A stretch of DNA of 38,543 nucleotides from Alphaproteobacteria bacterium (GTDB taxonomy: Bacteria > Pseudomonadota > Alphaproteobacteria > UBA828): the NCBI GenBank assembly GCA_022826665.1, contig JAJDUK010000049.1, positions 1 to 38,543 on the forward strand, given 5' to 3'. Below the pieces are notes generated by a model. It was given only the letters and a program-made list of their open reading frames with translations. It searched no databases and was not told the DNA's origin. The translations under genes were made by a program, and so were the position numbers. Of this stretch, positions 13,806-21,332 are shown in pieces (the stretch's first letter is position 1; every line of letters starts with the position of its first letter).

Positions 13806-15204
13806 CGCCGCCGTCCCGCTCTACGACTATCAGCGCGCCTGGTTCCAGGACCGGAGCCGGTTCAAGATCGGCCTCTGGTCCCGCCAGGTGGGCAAGACCT
13901 TCACCACGACGCTGGAGATCGTCGACGACGTGATGGAGGCCCGCGCGGCGGGCCGTGCGTCACCCTGGCTCATCCTGTCGCGCGGCGACCGGCAGGCCCG
14001 CGAGGCGATGCGCGCCGGCATCCAGACCCATGCGAAGGCCTACGGCCTGGTCTTCGAGGAATCGGAGTACGACCTCGATATCGAGGGCCAGCGCTACCGC
14101 GCCAACGAGTGGGACGCCGGCGGCGGCAACATCGTCACGGCGCTGCCGGCCAACCCCGACACCGCGCGGGGCTACTCGCGCAACGTCTTCCTCGACGAGT
14201 TCGCCATTCACCAGCAGAGCCGCGACATCTGGGGGGCGCTCTACCCCACCATCACGCGGGGCTGGAAGATCCGCATCACGTCGACGCCGAAGGGCAAGTC
14301 GGGGAAGTTCTACGAGCTGATGACCAGCCAGACCGGCCAGTGGTCGAAGCACGTGGTGGACATCTGGCGTGCGGTCGAAGGCGGCCTCCCGGTGGATGCG
14401 GACGAGCTCAGGGCCGGCCTCGCGGACGAGGACCTGTGGCGCCAGGAGTACCTCTGCGAGTGGCTGGACGAGGCGAGCGCCTGGCTGCCCTACGATCTGA
14501 TCGCCGCCTGCGAGGACCCGGAGGCCGGGCGTCCCGAGCTCTACGAGGGCGGCCTCTGCTACCTCGGCAACGATATCGGCCGCAGGCGCCACCTGTGGTG
14601 CACGGCGGCGGCCGAGATGGTGGGCGACGTCGCCTGGGTGCGCGAGCTCAAGACGCTCGAGCGCCGCCCGTTCGCCGAGCAGGACGCGGTCCTCGACGAG
14701 ATGATGGGCCGCTACCGCGCGGTGCGCCTCGCCATGGACCAGACCGGCATGGGCGAGAAGCCGGTCGAGGACGCCAAGGGACGGTATGGCGAGAACCGGG
14801 TCGACGGCGTGCTGTTCTCCGCGCCATCGAAGCTGGATATGGCGACGCATCTCAAGGAGCGCTTCGAGGACCGCAAGATCCGCATCCCCCAGGGCGACAC
14901 GGTGCTGAGAGCCGATCTGCACTCGGTGCAGAAGATCGCCGGCCCCACCGGGCAGATCAGGCTGCTGGCCGAGGAAACCGACGACGGCCACGCAGACCGC
15001 TTCTGGGCGCTCGCGCTCATGGCGAGCGCGGCCGCCGAGGGCAGGCCGGAGTACGGCTACACCCCGGTCCGCACCGGCGAGAGCTCCCGCCGGCGCAGCT
15101 TCTTCGGAAGGCCCGATCACAGCGGCGACTTCCTGCCGGGTGCGCCGGGTGAGGACCGCTACGGCCTCATGGGCCGCGCCCGCTTCGACCAAGGCACTTG
15201 GTAG
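13798..15204 (+). CDS. terminase large subunit (Mu gp28-like)
   Basis: Predicted 468 residues. It is the packaging motor with an ATPase and a nuclease domain. The Walker A-like motif is SRQVGKT (residues 28-34), and Walker B with the catalytic Glu is VFLDEF (D133/E134). The motif TSTPKGKSG near residues 161-169 fits the coupling motif. Nuclease acidic residues are D259 (GNDIGRR), D314 (MDQTGMG) and D400 (GHADRFWA). All motifs look intact. For a Mu-type phage this enzyme cuts host DNA next to the prophage during headful packaging. Confidence 0.92.
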   Translation: MTDAAVPLYDYQRAWFQDRSRFKIGLWSRQVGKTFTTTLEIVDDVMEARAAGRASPWLILSRGDRQAREAMRAGIQTHAKAYGLVFEESEYDLDIEGQRYRANEWDAGGGNIVTALPANPDTARGYSRNVFLDEFAIHQQSRDIWGALYPTITRGWKIRITSTPKGKSGKFYELMTSQTGQWSKHVVDIWRAVEGGLPVDADELRAGLADEDLWRQEYLCEWLDEASAWLPYDLIAACEDPEAGRPELYEGGLCYLGNDIGRRRHLWCTAAAEMVGDVAWVRELKTLERRPFAEQDAVLDEMMGRYRAVRLAMDQTGMGEKPVEDAKGRYGENRVDGVLFSAPSKLDMATHLKERFEDRKIRIPQGDTVLRADLHSVQKIAGPTGQIRLLAEETDDGHADRFWALALMASAAAEGRPEYGYTPVRTGESSRRRSFFGRPDHSGDFLPGAPGEDRYGLMGRARFDQGTW

Positions 15205-15213
15205 GGGACTGCG

Positions 15214-16842
15214 ATGGCCACCACCCTGCTCGACCAGTACGGCCGGCCGATCAAGCGCAGCGTCCTGAAGCGCGAGCTCTCCTCGCCTTCGTTCGCCTCC
15301 GTCCGCTCGATCATCGGCACCCACCATGTGCGCGGCCTGACGCCGCAGCGCCTGGCTACTGTCCTGCGCGAGGCCGAGGACGGCGACGCGGAGGCCTACC
15401 TCGACCTGGCCGAGGACATGGAGGAGCGCGATCTCCACTATCTCGCCGTGCTCAGCACGCGCCGGCGCCAGGTCAGCCAGCTCACGATCACCGTGGAGCC
15501 GGCCGACGACTCCGCCGAGGCCGAGGCGGACGCCGAGCTGGTGCGCGAGTGGGTCGACCGCCAGGAGCTCGAGGACGAGCTCTTCGACCTGCTCGACGCG
15601 ATCGGCAAGGGCTTCGCGGTCTGCGAGATCATGTGGGAGATGTCCGAGCTCCAGTGGATGCCGATGCGCCTGGAGTATCGCCTGCCGCGCTGGTTCGAGT
15701 TCGACCGCGAGACCGGCAGCGAGCTTCTCCTGCGCGATCGCAGCGGCGATCTCGGCCTGGCCGAGCTCGAGCCCGCAAAGTTCGTGGTCCACCGGCACGC
15801 CGCCAAGTCCGGCGTGCCGATCCGGGGCGGCCTCGCCCGCTGCGCAGCCTGGGCATGGATGTTCAAGAACTACACCACCCGAGACTGGGTGCGCTTCGTC
15901 GAGGCCTACGGCCAGCCGCTCAGGCTCGGCAAGTACGACAAGGGGTCCTCCGACCACGAGCGCGGCGTGCTGCTCGGGGCCGTCTCCAAAATCGCGGCCG
16001 ACGCGGCCGCCATCGTGCCCATGGGCATGGAGATCGAGTTTCCGGAGCCGAAGGACGCCGCCGCGCGGTCCGAGATCTACAAGGACCTCCTGGAATACAT
16101 CGACGCCCAGGTCTCCAAGGCGGTGCTCGGCCAGACGCTCACCACAGACACCAGCGAATCGGGCGGCGGCGCCTACGCGCTGGGCAAGGTCCACGACGAG
16201 GTCCGCCACGACATCGAGCGCTCCGACGCGCGCCAGCTCGCGGCGACGCTCAACCGCGACATCGTCCGCCCGCTCATCCTGCTGAACCGGGGCGAGCGCG
16301 AGCAGCTTCCCCGCATCGTCATCGGCCGCGAGGAGCAGAGCGACCCCGGCATGCTCTCCGAGGCGGTGTCCAAGCTGGTGCCGCTGGGCCTGCGCGTCGG
16401 TCAGGTCGAGATGCTGGGCAAGCTCGGCCTCTCGGAGCCTGGAGAGGACGAGGAGGTTCTCGAGGCGCGCGCGCCGCTGCCGATACCGGGTTTCGGCGGC
16501 GATCCGGACGATGACCAGGAGGACGATGAAGACGACGAGGGCGCGGTGGCCAGGGCGCTCGCCAGGAGCGAGCGGGTGCGCCGCGACGAGATCGACCGCG
16601 CGATCGCCGACCTCCTCGACGGCGACGGCTGGGAGCCCCTCATGGAGCCCGTGATCGAGCCGGTCCTGGCCGAAGCCAGGGCGGCGCTCGAGCGCGGCGA
16701 GAGCCTCGAGGCGTTCCGCGACCGCCTGCCCCAGCTGTTCGCGGCCATGGACGATTCCCGCCTGGTCGAGACGCTCCGGCGCATGGGCTTCAGCGCGAGG
16801 CTGTCAGGCGACGCAGGGCTGGGCGGCGGTCGCGAGGGCTGA
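15214..16842 (+). CDS. portal protein (DUF935, Mu gp29-like)
   Basis: Predicted 542 residues. It forms the dodecameric channel at the head vertex to which terminase docks. Family features: YGRPIKR near the start, AYLDLAEDMEERDLHYLAVLSTRRRQV at about 50-90, a central GFAVCEIMWE-type segment, WMFKNYTTRDWVRFVEAYGQPLRLGKYD, and VLGQTLTTDT-type text near residue 307. The C-terminal 120 residues are acidic, with a DDDQEDDEDDE stretch and a helical end. Full length compared with Mu gp29 (about 512). Confidence 0.92.
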   Translation: MATTLLDQYGRPIKRSVLKRELSSPSFASVRSIIGTHHVRGLTPQRLATVLREAEDGDAEAYLDLAEDMEERDLHYLAVLSTRRRQVSQLTITVEPADDSAEAEADAELVREWVDRQELEDELFDLLDAIGKGFAVCEIMWEMSELQWMPMRLEYRLPRWFEFDRETGSELLLRDRSGDLGLAELEPAKFVVHRHAAKSGVPIRGGLARCAAWAWMFKNYTTRDWVRFVEAYGQPLRLGKYDKGSSDHERGVLLGAVSKIAADAAAIVPMGMEIEFPEPKDAAARSEIYKDLLEYIDAQVSKAVLGQTLTTDTSESGGGAYALGKVHDEVRHDIERSDARQLAATLNRDIVRPLILLNRGEREQLPRIVIGREEQSDPGMLSEAVSKLVPLGLRVGQVEMLGKLGLSEPGEDEEVLEARAPLPIPGFGGDPDDDQEDDEDDEGAVARALARSERVRRDEIDRAIADLLDGDGWEPLMEPVIEPVLAEARAALERGESLEAFRDRLPQLFAAMDDSRLVETLRRMGFSARLSGDAGLGGGREG

Positions 16843-16849
16843 CGATCCG

Positions 16850-17680
16850 ATGCCCAAACCGGAGATCCTCAACCTCCCGCCGCGCGAGGCGGTGGAGCAC
16901 TTCAGGGCCAAGGGCTACCACGTCGGTTACAGCTGGCTCGACACCGACGCCCTGATGCACCGCTACTCCTTTACCGTGGCCAAGGCCATGGACCTCGACA
17001 TCCTCCAGGACATTCGCGGCGAGGTCGATCGCTCGATCGCCGAGGGCATCACCTTCGAGGAGTTCTACGACAACCTGGAGCCCCGCCTGAAGGCCAGGGG
17101 ATGGTGGGGCCGGCAGCGGATGGTCGACCCGCTCACCGGCAAGGTGCGGACGGTCGAGCTCGGCTCGCCCCGGCGCCTGCGGATCATCTTCGACACCAAC
17201 CTGCGGATGTCCTACTCCAGGGGGCGGTGGGATCGCATCCAGCGCGTCGCGCAGCGGCGGCCCTACCTGCGCTACGTCGCCGTCCAGGACGCCCGCACGC
17301 GGCCGGAGCACATGGCTTGGCACGGCACCATCCTGCGCTGGGACCACCCCTTCTGGCAGACCCACTATCCGCCGAACGGCTGGCGCTGCCGCTGCACCGT
17401 CGAGCAGCTCTCCGAATTCGATCTCGAGGAGGACGGCTTCCGGGTGTCGGACGGCCCGCCGGCCGGATCGGAGACGACGCGGCCGTGGTTCAACAAGCGC
17501 ACCGGCCAGACGATCCAGGTGCCGGTCGGGATCGACCCCGGCTTCGGCCACAACGTCGGCCTGCTGGACCTGTCGGCCGAGGCCGAGCGGCGGTTCGAGG
17601 AGAGGCTGCGCAACGCGCCTTCGGACCTCGCCGACGCAGCCCGGCTCGCGTTCGCGCTCGGCGCTCAAGGGGAGGGCTGA
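16850..17680 (+). CDS. MuF-type minor head protein (phage head morphogenesis)
   Basis: Predicted 276 residues. It contains the SPP1 gp7/MuF domain: FDTNLRMSYSRGRWDRIQ, then LRYVAVQDARTRPEHMAWHG and the hallmark YPPNGWRCRCTVEQLS. It acts in early head assembly near the portal. It is the last phage gene before the right end. In Mu this gene is followed by protease, scaffold and capsid genes; here only 243 bp remain. The C terminus ends naturally in GAQGEG before a GC-rich stretch and a T9 run. Confidence 0.88.
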   Translation: MPKPEILNLPPREAVEHFRAKGYHVGYSWLDTDALMHRYSFTVAKAMDLDILQDIRGEVDRSIAEGITFEEFYDNLEPRLKARGWWGRQRMVDPLTGKVRTVELGSPRRLRIIFDTNLRMSYSRGRWDRIQRVAQRRPYLRYVAVQDARTRPEHMAWHGTILRWDHPFWQTHYPPNGWRCRCTVEQLSEFDLEEDGFRVSDGPPAGSETTRPWFNKRTGQTIQVPVGIDPGFGHNVGLLDLSAEAERRFEERLRNAPSDLADAARLAFALGAQGEG

Positions 17681-17693
17681 AGCACCCCGTCCC

Positions 17694-17710
17694 GGCGCCG
17701 ATTTTTTTTT
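17694..17710 (+). terminator. weak terminator-like GC block and T9 run
   Basis: CGGCGCCG, a self-complementary octamer, is followed by A and nine T, 13-30 bases after the muF stop. The stem has little room for a loop, so this is a weak candidate. Confidence 0.3.
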
Positions 17711-17870
17711 GGCCGTTTCACCCCCTCTGCACGGCCGGAAAATTGGGCGTTTCCAGGCGGTGCAGGCCCTGTTCACGGCGACATACGCAGCGACTTCTGT
17801 CCGCGCCGCGAATCGCCCGGTCGGACGCTCCGGCGCCTATCCCTTTGCGCCGCCGCCGCTTTTCGCCACC

Positions 17871-17923
17871 TTACACCTCTTTACGGCTCTTTACGGATCC
17901 GCTGCGACTTTCGTCCTTTTACA
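17871..17923. other. right end of the prophage with transposase-site-like repeats
   Basis: Read inward from the ssb junction (minus strand), the end starts TGTAAAAGG, giving the TG...CA termini of Mu-family elements. Further in are CCGTAAAGAG twice and GTGTAAGGTG. On the + strand these are three tandem 10-bp units at 17871-17900 (TTACACCTCT, TTACGGCTCT, TTACGGATCC) plus TTACAG at 17919. Repeated short sites at an end are typical of transposase binding. The exact end comes from where ssb similarity stops. Confidence 0.65.
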
Positions 17924-18094
17924 GCGGTGCCACTCTGTCTTGTCGATGCGCTGGCCACCGGCGGCCCTGTCGATATACGACTCATCGGTCGCGATGCTCA
18001 TGTTGGCGACGCGCCCGCCGGAGGCGAGGCTGTTGACAGTGACGTCCGCACCCAGGCGGCCGATGACTTCTGCGCGGTTCAGTCCGAAACTCAT
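17891..18094 (-). pseudogene. ssb: single-stranded DNA-binding protein gene, 5' part, interrupted by the prophage
   Basis: The 67-codon frame starts MSFGLNRAEVIGRLGADV with a GAAGGAG ribosome site. Residues 1-57 match the SSB OB-fold: LASGGRVANMSIATDESY and the hallmark DKTEWHR. After R57 the similarity stops abruptly and the frame runs nine codons into prophage end sequence (CKRTKVAADP) before a stop. The lost part includes most of the OB-fold and the acidic tail, so the product should be inactive. The missing 3' part is expected beyond the left end of the prophage, outside the window. Since SSB is essential, this is probably a second, plasmid- or phage-like copy. Confidence 0.8.
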
Positions 18095-18546
18095 GGTCGT
18101 GCTCCTTCACGTGCGAGTTCTGACGATGGTTGGCGAACGGGGCGGTCTCTCTCGATCCACCTCCAGTTCACTCCTCGAAAGCCACTCTCCACCTTCCGGC
18201 CGATGCCTGCCCCGACGCCTGCCGAGTTCTCAAGGACATCGCAGCCCGCACTTCCTGCCGCCCCGATGGCTGCCGGTTTGCTTCGGCCTTGCTGCCGGCA
18301 CGGACGCGAACGGCGGTGCGGCTGTCGCGATGTCGTGCGGAAGGTTGTGGAGGCGCGGGTCCCGCTGCGGCCCGCATCGGCGGCAGGATGGATCCCGGGC
18401 ATGCATCCGCTTCCGGCGAATCCGCGCAGGACGAGCGCGGAGCGGCGCGGGAGGCCGATGGCCGGCGGGCACCCAACCCAAACAGCAGCTAAAGCGAGCG
18501 GATTAGACCGGTATCCCCGCCGAAACTCTGCACGCGCTCGAAGGGG
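18095..18546. other. gene-poor stretch upstream of the interrupted ssb
   Basis: No convincing gene on either strand. Open frames here are Arg/Ala/Ser-rich shadows without motifs. The stretch should hold the ssb promoter (reading leftward) and the hicA 3' flank. No clear promoter or terminator was recognised. Confidence 0.4.
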
Positions 18547-18765
18547 TCATTCGAAGTCGGTGCGGCGTAGCCCGGACTGCCGGATTATCGACATCAGCGT
18601 GCCGGTGCGCAGCTCCCGGTGGTCGGGCACCGGGACGGTAGTGGTCCGCCCGTCGTGCTTCCTCTGCATCACGATGTGGCTGCCGCGCCTTCTCACCTGG
18701 GCGAAGCCGCGGGATTCGAGGATGCGGCAGACCTCGCGTCCTGAAAGAACCTGCTGCCTAGCCAA
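18547..18765 (-). CDS. hicA: HicA-type mRNA interferase toxin
   Basis: Predicted 72 residues from a TTG start with GAGG upstream inside the end of hicB; an ATG at 18789 would give 80 residues. The double-stranded RNA-binding-like HicA fold is readable: SGREVCRILESRGFAQVRRRGSH with the catalytic His (H30), then TTTVPVPDHRELRTGTLMSIIRQSGL. HicA cleaves mRNA and is held inactive by HicB. The toxin is the downstream gene and overlaps hicB by eight bases, so it is made only with its antitoxin. Confidence 0.88.
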   Translation of the reverse strand: MARQQVLSGREVCRILESRGFAQVRRRGSHIVMQRKHDGRTTTVPVPDHRELRTGTLMSIIRQSGLRRTDFE

Positions 18766-18979
18766 CGGCCACCTCGACGTGAGTGACATAGAACTCGGTC
18801 CGGGTACGCCGCTCGACTTCCTCGGGAGACGCGGTTTCGAAGAACAGCGTCAGCGCTTCTTCGAGGTTGCTGCGCGCCTCGGTCACGCTGTCGCCCTGGC
18901 TGGCAACATCGATCTCGGGACAGAGCGCGACATACCCGTCGCCGTCGCGTTCGACGATCGCCGTCAACCGCCTGTTCAT
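18758..18979 (-). CDS. hicB: HicB-type antitoxin
   Basis: Predicted 73 residues with a GGAGG ribosome site before the ATG at 18979. It has the HicB fold: MNRRLTAIVERDGDGYVALCPEIDVASQGDSVTEARSNLEEALTLFFE in order, with the CPE-D-ASQGDS core. There is no C-terminal DNA-binding domain, so autoregulation would need another mode or the HicAB complex. Order is antitoxin then toxin, the reverse of classical hicAB but common for this short type. A 16-bp palindrome lies 56 bases upstream. Confidence 0.88.
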   Translation of the reverse strand: MNRRLTAIVERDGDGYVALCPEIDVASQGDSVTEARSNLEEALTLFFETASPEEVERRTRTEFYVTHVEVAVG

Positions 18980-19282
18980 ACCGGGCCTCCTATTCCTCGC
19001 ATGCGGACAGTCAGGGTCGACCGACTCTGGCATCGTCGCCGGCCGGCGACAATGAGGCCCGGCGTCGATCGGGCCGGGAGTGCGCTGGATCGGGACCGCC
19101 GCGCAGGAGAGCGTGGCGTGTTGGCGCGGCCGGAGTGGGCGGACATCCACCGGCCGGTCTCAATGAAGCGGCGCGCCGCCAGGTGCGTCGAACGGCCGGC
19201 AGCGGCTCCGGAGCGGGAACGCCCGCCCGGAGCTGGCCCGCAGTGCGGCCTCGGATTCGGTACGCCTGTGCTCGCGCAGCGC
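18980..19282. other. intergenic stretch between hicB and the CxxC-repeat gene
   Basis: About 300 bases without a supported gene. It contains the hicB ribosome site, the palindrome at 19035-19050 and a second short inverted repeat (GGCCCG/CGGGCC near 19056-19075). Frames on both strands look like shadows. Confidence 0.4.
19035..19050. promoter_or_regulatory. 16-bp palindrome upstream of hicB
   Basis: GTCGCCGGCCGGCGAC is perfectly self-complementary and lies 56-71 bases before the hicB start. A candidate operator. GC-rich palindromes arise easily by chance in this genome, so confidence is low. Confidence 0.3.
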
Positions 19283-20089
19283 TCATGCCGACGGCAGCGC
19301 CATCAGCGGCACGTTGGAGAGGATCTCCACCTGGTCGGGGCGCAGGCGGGCGAAGGCGATGCAGGCGGCGGCTTCGGATTCGGTCTCGAAGACGCCCAGC
19401 TCCTCGCCCGTCTGCACCTCGATCACGGTGATCTGCGGCGGCCAGAGCGCCGCCAGGTGACGCTCGGGCGCGCGGGAGTTGGACCGATAAGCGCAGCGCT
19501 CACAGCGGGCGGCGCCACCGGCAGGTGCCTTGCAATCTACACAGATGCCCTTGGCGCGGCGGGCGGCATATCGTTTCCTGCTGACGGCGCTCTCCCGCTC
19601 AGGCGAGACGCGTTCCTTCTCCAGCGCGAGGCAGCGACCGCAGCGCGACAGGCCGCCCACCGTGGGCTGCGTACAGCGTACGCAGCGACCGGCGGCCTTT
19701 CGCGCGGCATAGCGCCGGCGGTCGAGTGCGCGCCTGGCCTCGCGGCATGGCTCGCAGACGGAGCGGTTGTCCTCCGGCCGGTTGAGTCCGCACGATGTGC
19801 AAAGTTCCGCCTCCTTCCACGCCCTCCGCCGCCGCCTGTCGCCGGCGCGGTCGGCTCGGCGGCAGCGCTCCGGATCGCGGCCGCGGTAGAGCTTGCCTTG
19901 AGACCTGGCCCTGTCGCGGCGGACCTTCTCGGCGGCGCGGCGCTTCTCGGCGCAACCGCCGCACACCTTCAGGCCGAGCTCGGGCGGAACGCGGCCGCAT
20001 CGGGTGCAAGTTCCGCTCACAATTCGTTCGGCATGGCGTTGGCGGAGGCGGCGATCCCGCGCCTGCTTCGCCAGATCCCTGAGCGGCAT
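19283..20089 (-). CDS. protein with four CxxC...CxxC zinc-ribbon repeats
   Basis: Predicted 268 residues, very rich in Arg and Cys. Four units of C-x2-C-x(9-11)-C-x2-C are spaced about 40-65 residues apart: CTRC...CGGC, CTSC...CEPC, CVRC...CGRC and CVDC...CERC. They are separated by basic helices such as RRRYAARKAAGR and RKRYAARRAKGI. Each unit could bind one zinc, and the basic linkers suggest nucleic-acid binding; this is inference. The last 60 residues (ITVIEVQTGEELGVFETESEAAACIAF) form a separate small domain that resembles a DNA-end or intron-endonuclease-type repeat only loosely. I know no named family. Follows a small gene by 15 bp, so the two are probably an operon. Confidence 0.65.
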   Translation of the reverse strand: MPLRDLAKQARDRRLRQRHAERIVSGTCTRCGRVPPELGLKVCGGCAEKRRAAEKVRRDRARSQGKLYRGRDPERCRRADRAGDRRRRRAWKEAELCTSCGLNRPEDNRSVCEPCREARRALDRRRYAARKAAGRCVRCTQPTVGGLSRCGRCLALEKERVSPERESAVSRKRYAARRAKGICVDCKAPAGGAARCERCAYRSNSRAPERHLAALWPPQITVIEVQTGEELGVFETESEAAACIAFARLRPDQVEILSNVPLMALPSA

Positions 20090-20104
20090 GACCGACCACG
20101 CCGC

Positions 20105-20428
20105 TCAGCGCGCATGGCGCGTGGCCAGGAAGCCGGCCGCCGCAGAACCCCAGTACTGGATGCCCGAGGCCTTCAGGTTCAGCGCCGTGCACACGATGAT
20201 CTCGTCGCGCCCGGGCCGCAGCTTCTTGACCGCAGCCGCGCCTGCGACGATGCATCTCCGCCTGCGACGGCCCGCCGTTCTCGGCTGCTCGGGCTCGACG
20301 GGATGGATCTGGCCGTCGGAGTCCGAGCGGTATTTCTCGATCACGTAGCGGTCCCCTTCGAGGCCCTGCCCGAATACGTGCACCAGGTAGGTCTGCGCGT
20401 CGCGATGGAACATCCGGCCGATCCGCAT
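20105..20428 (-). CDS. small protein of unknown function
   Basis: Predicted 107 residues from the ATG at 20428, preceded by GAAGGGA. It starts MRIGRMFHRDAQTYLVHVFGQG. An Arg-rich patch (RTAGRRRRRCIVAG) lies near residue 55, then IIVCTALNLKASGIQYWGSAA near the C terminus. No family recognised. It lies 15 bp before the CxxC-repeat gene on the same strand, so they may act together. Confidence 0.6.
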   Translation of the reverse strand: MRIGRMFHRDAQTYLVHVFGQGLEGDRYVIEKYRSDSDGQIHPVEPEQPRTAGRRRRRCIVAGAAAVKKLRPGRDEIIVCTALNLKASGIQYWGSAAAGFLATRHAR

Positions 20429-20570
20429 CGTCCCTTCCCCCTCGTTCGTGGTCTCCGTGGGGGAAACGCTCTTCGCAACGCCGCCCCCGCCGCCTGCGTT
20501 CCGGCCAGCCTCTCCCTCACGCCGGCGTGCGGACCCCATGGCGGCGAAAGGCGAGGGGCTCAACGTAAGA

Positions 20571-20594
20571 ACGCCGCCTCTCTTGAGGCGGCGT
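20571..20594 (-). terminator. hairpin terminator of the CNPC-repeat gene
   Basis: Perfect 10-bp stem (ACGCCGCCTC/GAGGCGGCGT) with a TCTT loop on the + strand, 31 bases past the stop of the 20625 gene. On the minus strand it is followed by TTCTTA, a weak U tract. Confidence 0.65.
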
Positions 20595-20624
20595 CCTCGG
20601 AAAAGATCAGAAATGCGCAACGCG

Positions 20625-20849
20625 TCAGCAGGCACACGGGTTGCAGGGATCGGCGCAACACGGATTGCACGCAGCACACGGGTTGCAGGGATCTGCTGCA
20701 CATGGGTTGCATGCGGCGCACGGGTTACATGGATCATGCGAGTCCGCGACGACGATCCGCCCGTCATCGGCGGATACGGCCGACGGCGCAAGAGCGGCAC
20801 CGGCTGCCATGGTGACGATACTCACGGCGACCACAGTTTCCTTGATCAT
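20625..20849 (-). CDS. secreted Cys-Asn-Pro-Cys repeat peptide
   Basis: Predicted 74 residues. Residues 1-27 are a Sec signal peptide (AVSA cleavage motif), then about ten ordinary residues. Residues 39-74 are repeats of [12 protein letters not shown] with 12 Cys in 34 residues. The repeat unit is 14 residues, two copies and a part. Such a tail could bind soft metals (copper, mercury, zinc) or form disulfides in the periplasm. Similar Asn-Pro-Cys-rich secreted proteins of unknown function occur in Proteobacteria. A GAGGAGGA site precedes the ATG and a hairpin follows. Metal binding is inference. Confidence 0.75.
   Translation of the reverse strand: MIKETVVAVSIVTMAAGAALAPSAVSADDGRIVVADSHDPCNPCAACNPCAADPCNPCAACNPCCADPCNPCAC
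20628..20735 (-). repeat. in-gene tandem repeats coding CNPC units
   Basis: About 42-bp imperfect direct repeats encode the [12 protein letters not shown] units. Blocks such as ACACGGGTTGCAGGGATC recur on the + strand, so the copy number may vary between strains. Confidence 0.7.
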
Positions 20850-21332
20850 CTTCGCTATGTCCTCCTCTCAGGCGCGTTTCGGGTTTCCTGTGATTGTGGC
20901 TTCGCGCCACCTCTTCGGGCAGCCGCGCCGCGCGAAACCCGTGTCATTGTGGCCGAACGTCGGCGGTGCACGAAAGCGATTTCGGCTCCCTGACGGTATT
21001 GTGAACGCACGGGACGGCGGATAACCGGCACGGGCGGCGGAGAGAGACGGCTGGAGCGCCGGGGATGCGCGGCGTGCGTGCGGTCGGGCGCGCTCGGTTC
21101 CTGTCGCCCGGCATCGTCCGGCGCTATCGTGGTGTCCTGCGACGGTCGCCGCCGGTAGCAAAGGCCAAGGGCAAACAGCGTAAACGCGGCGAACGCCGTG
21201 AGCGCGATCTCAGCTCGCAGCGCAAGGATGAGGACAAGCCCGTCGAGGAACTTGTAGAGGCTGCGCTGTCTCAGAAAAATCTACTTTTGGTGAGACTCAT
21301 GCCGGTATCCGTGTTACCCGCAGCCGGCCGGG
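20850..21332. other. gene-poor region between CNPC gene and outer-membrane barrel gene
   Basis: About 480 bases. One minus-strand frame has a hydrophobic stretch (LYKFLDGLVLILAL...FAAFTLFALGL) near 21170-21265 but no usable start codon after its upstream stop, so I do not call it. It should hold the CNPC promoter. A short repeat GTCTCA/TGAGAC (21268-21273, 21291-21296) lies after the barrel gene stop. Confidence 0.4.

Larger units (their letters stand above)
1..17923 (+). mobile_element. Mu-like transposable prophage, right-hand part
   Basis: Continuous + strand gene set in Mu order: DDE transposase, AAA+ target protein, Gam, GemA, Mor, lysis genes, small and large terminase, portal (DUF935) and MuF head protein. 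The left end and the repressor region are outside the window. The right end is placed at 17923, where phage-side sequence ending in CA abuts an interrupted ssb reading frame. The genes expected after muF in Mu (protease/scaffold, major head protein, tail) are absent, so the element looks internally deleted or is an unusual reduced form. Gene content is seen directly. The exact end is inferred from the ssb break and the terminal repeats. Confidence 0.9.

Noticed and set aside
13960-16209. Minus-strand frame of about 750 codons opposite terminase and portal
   Set aside because: Antisense shadow of two well-supported phage genes.
17711-17755. CGTTTCA text resembling a Mu end-binding site
   Set aside because: Only the first half fits the Mu consensus and the spacing to the GAAAA half is wrong. 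The GTAAA repeats next to ssb are a better candidate.
18091-18402. Minus-strand 103-codon frame with ATGA overlap to ssb
   Set aside because: Composition is Arg/Ser/Gly-rich without motifs or ribosome site. The overlap with ssb can be chance.
17927-20815. Very long + strand open frame of over 900 codons
   Set aside because: It runs antisense through hicB/hicA, the CxxC gene and others that have ribosome sites and family motifs. Composition is low-complexity Arg/Ala/Gly; it is a GC-rich shadow.
20855-21273. Minus-strand hydrophobic frame before the CNPC gene
   Set aside because: No ATG, GTG or TTG start precedes the hydrophobic part after its upstream stop.
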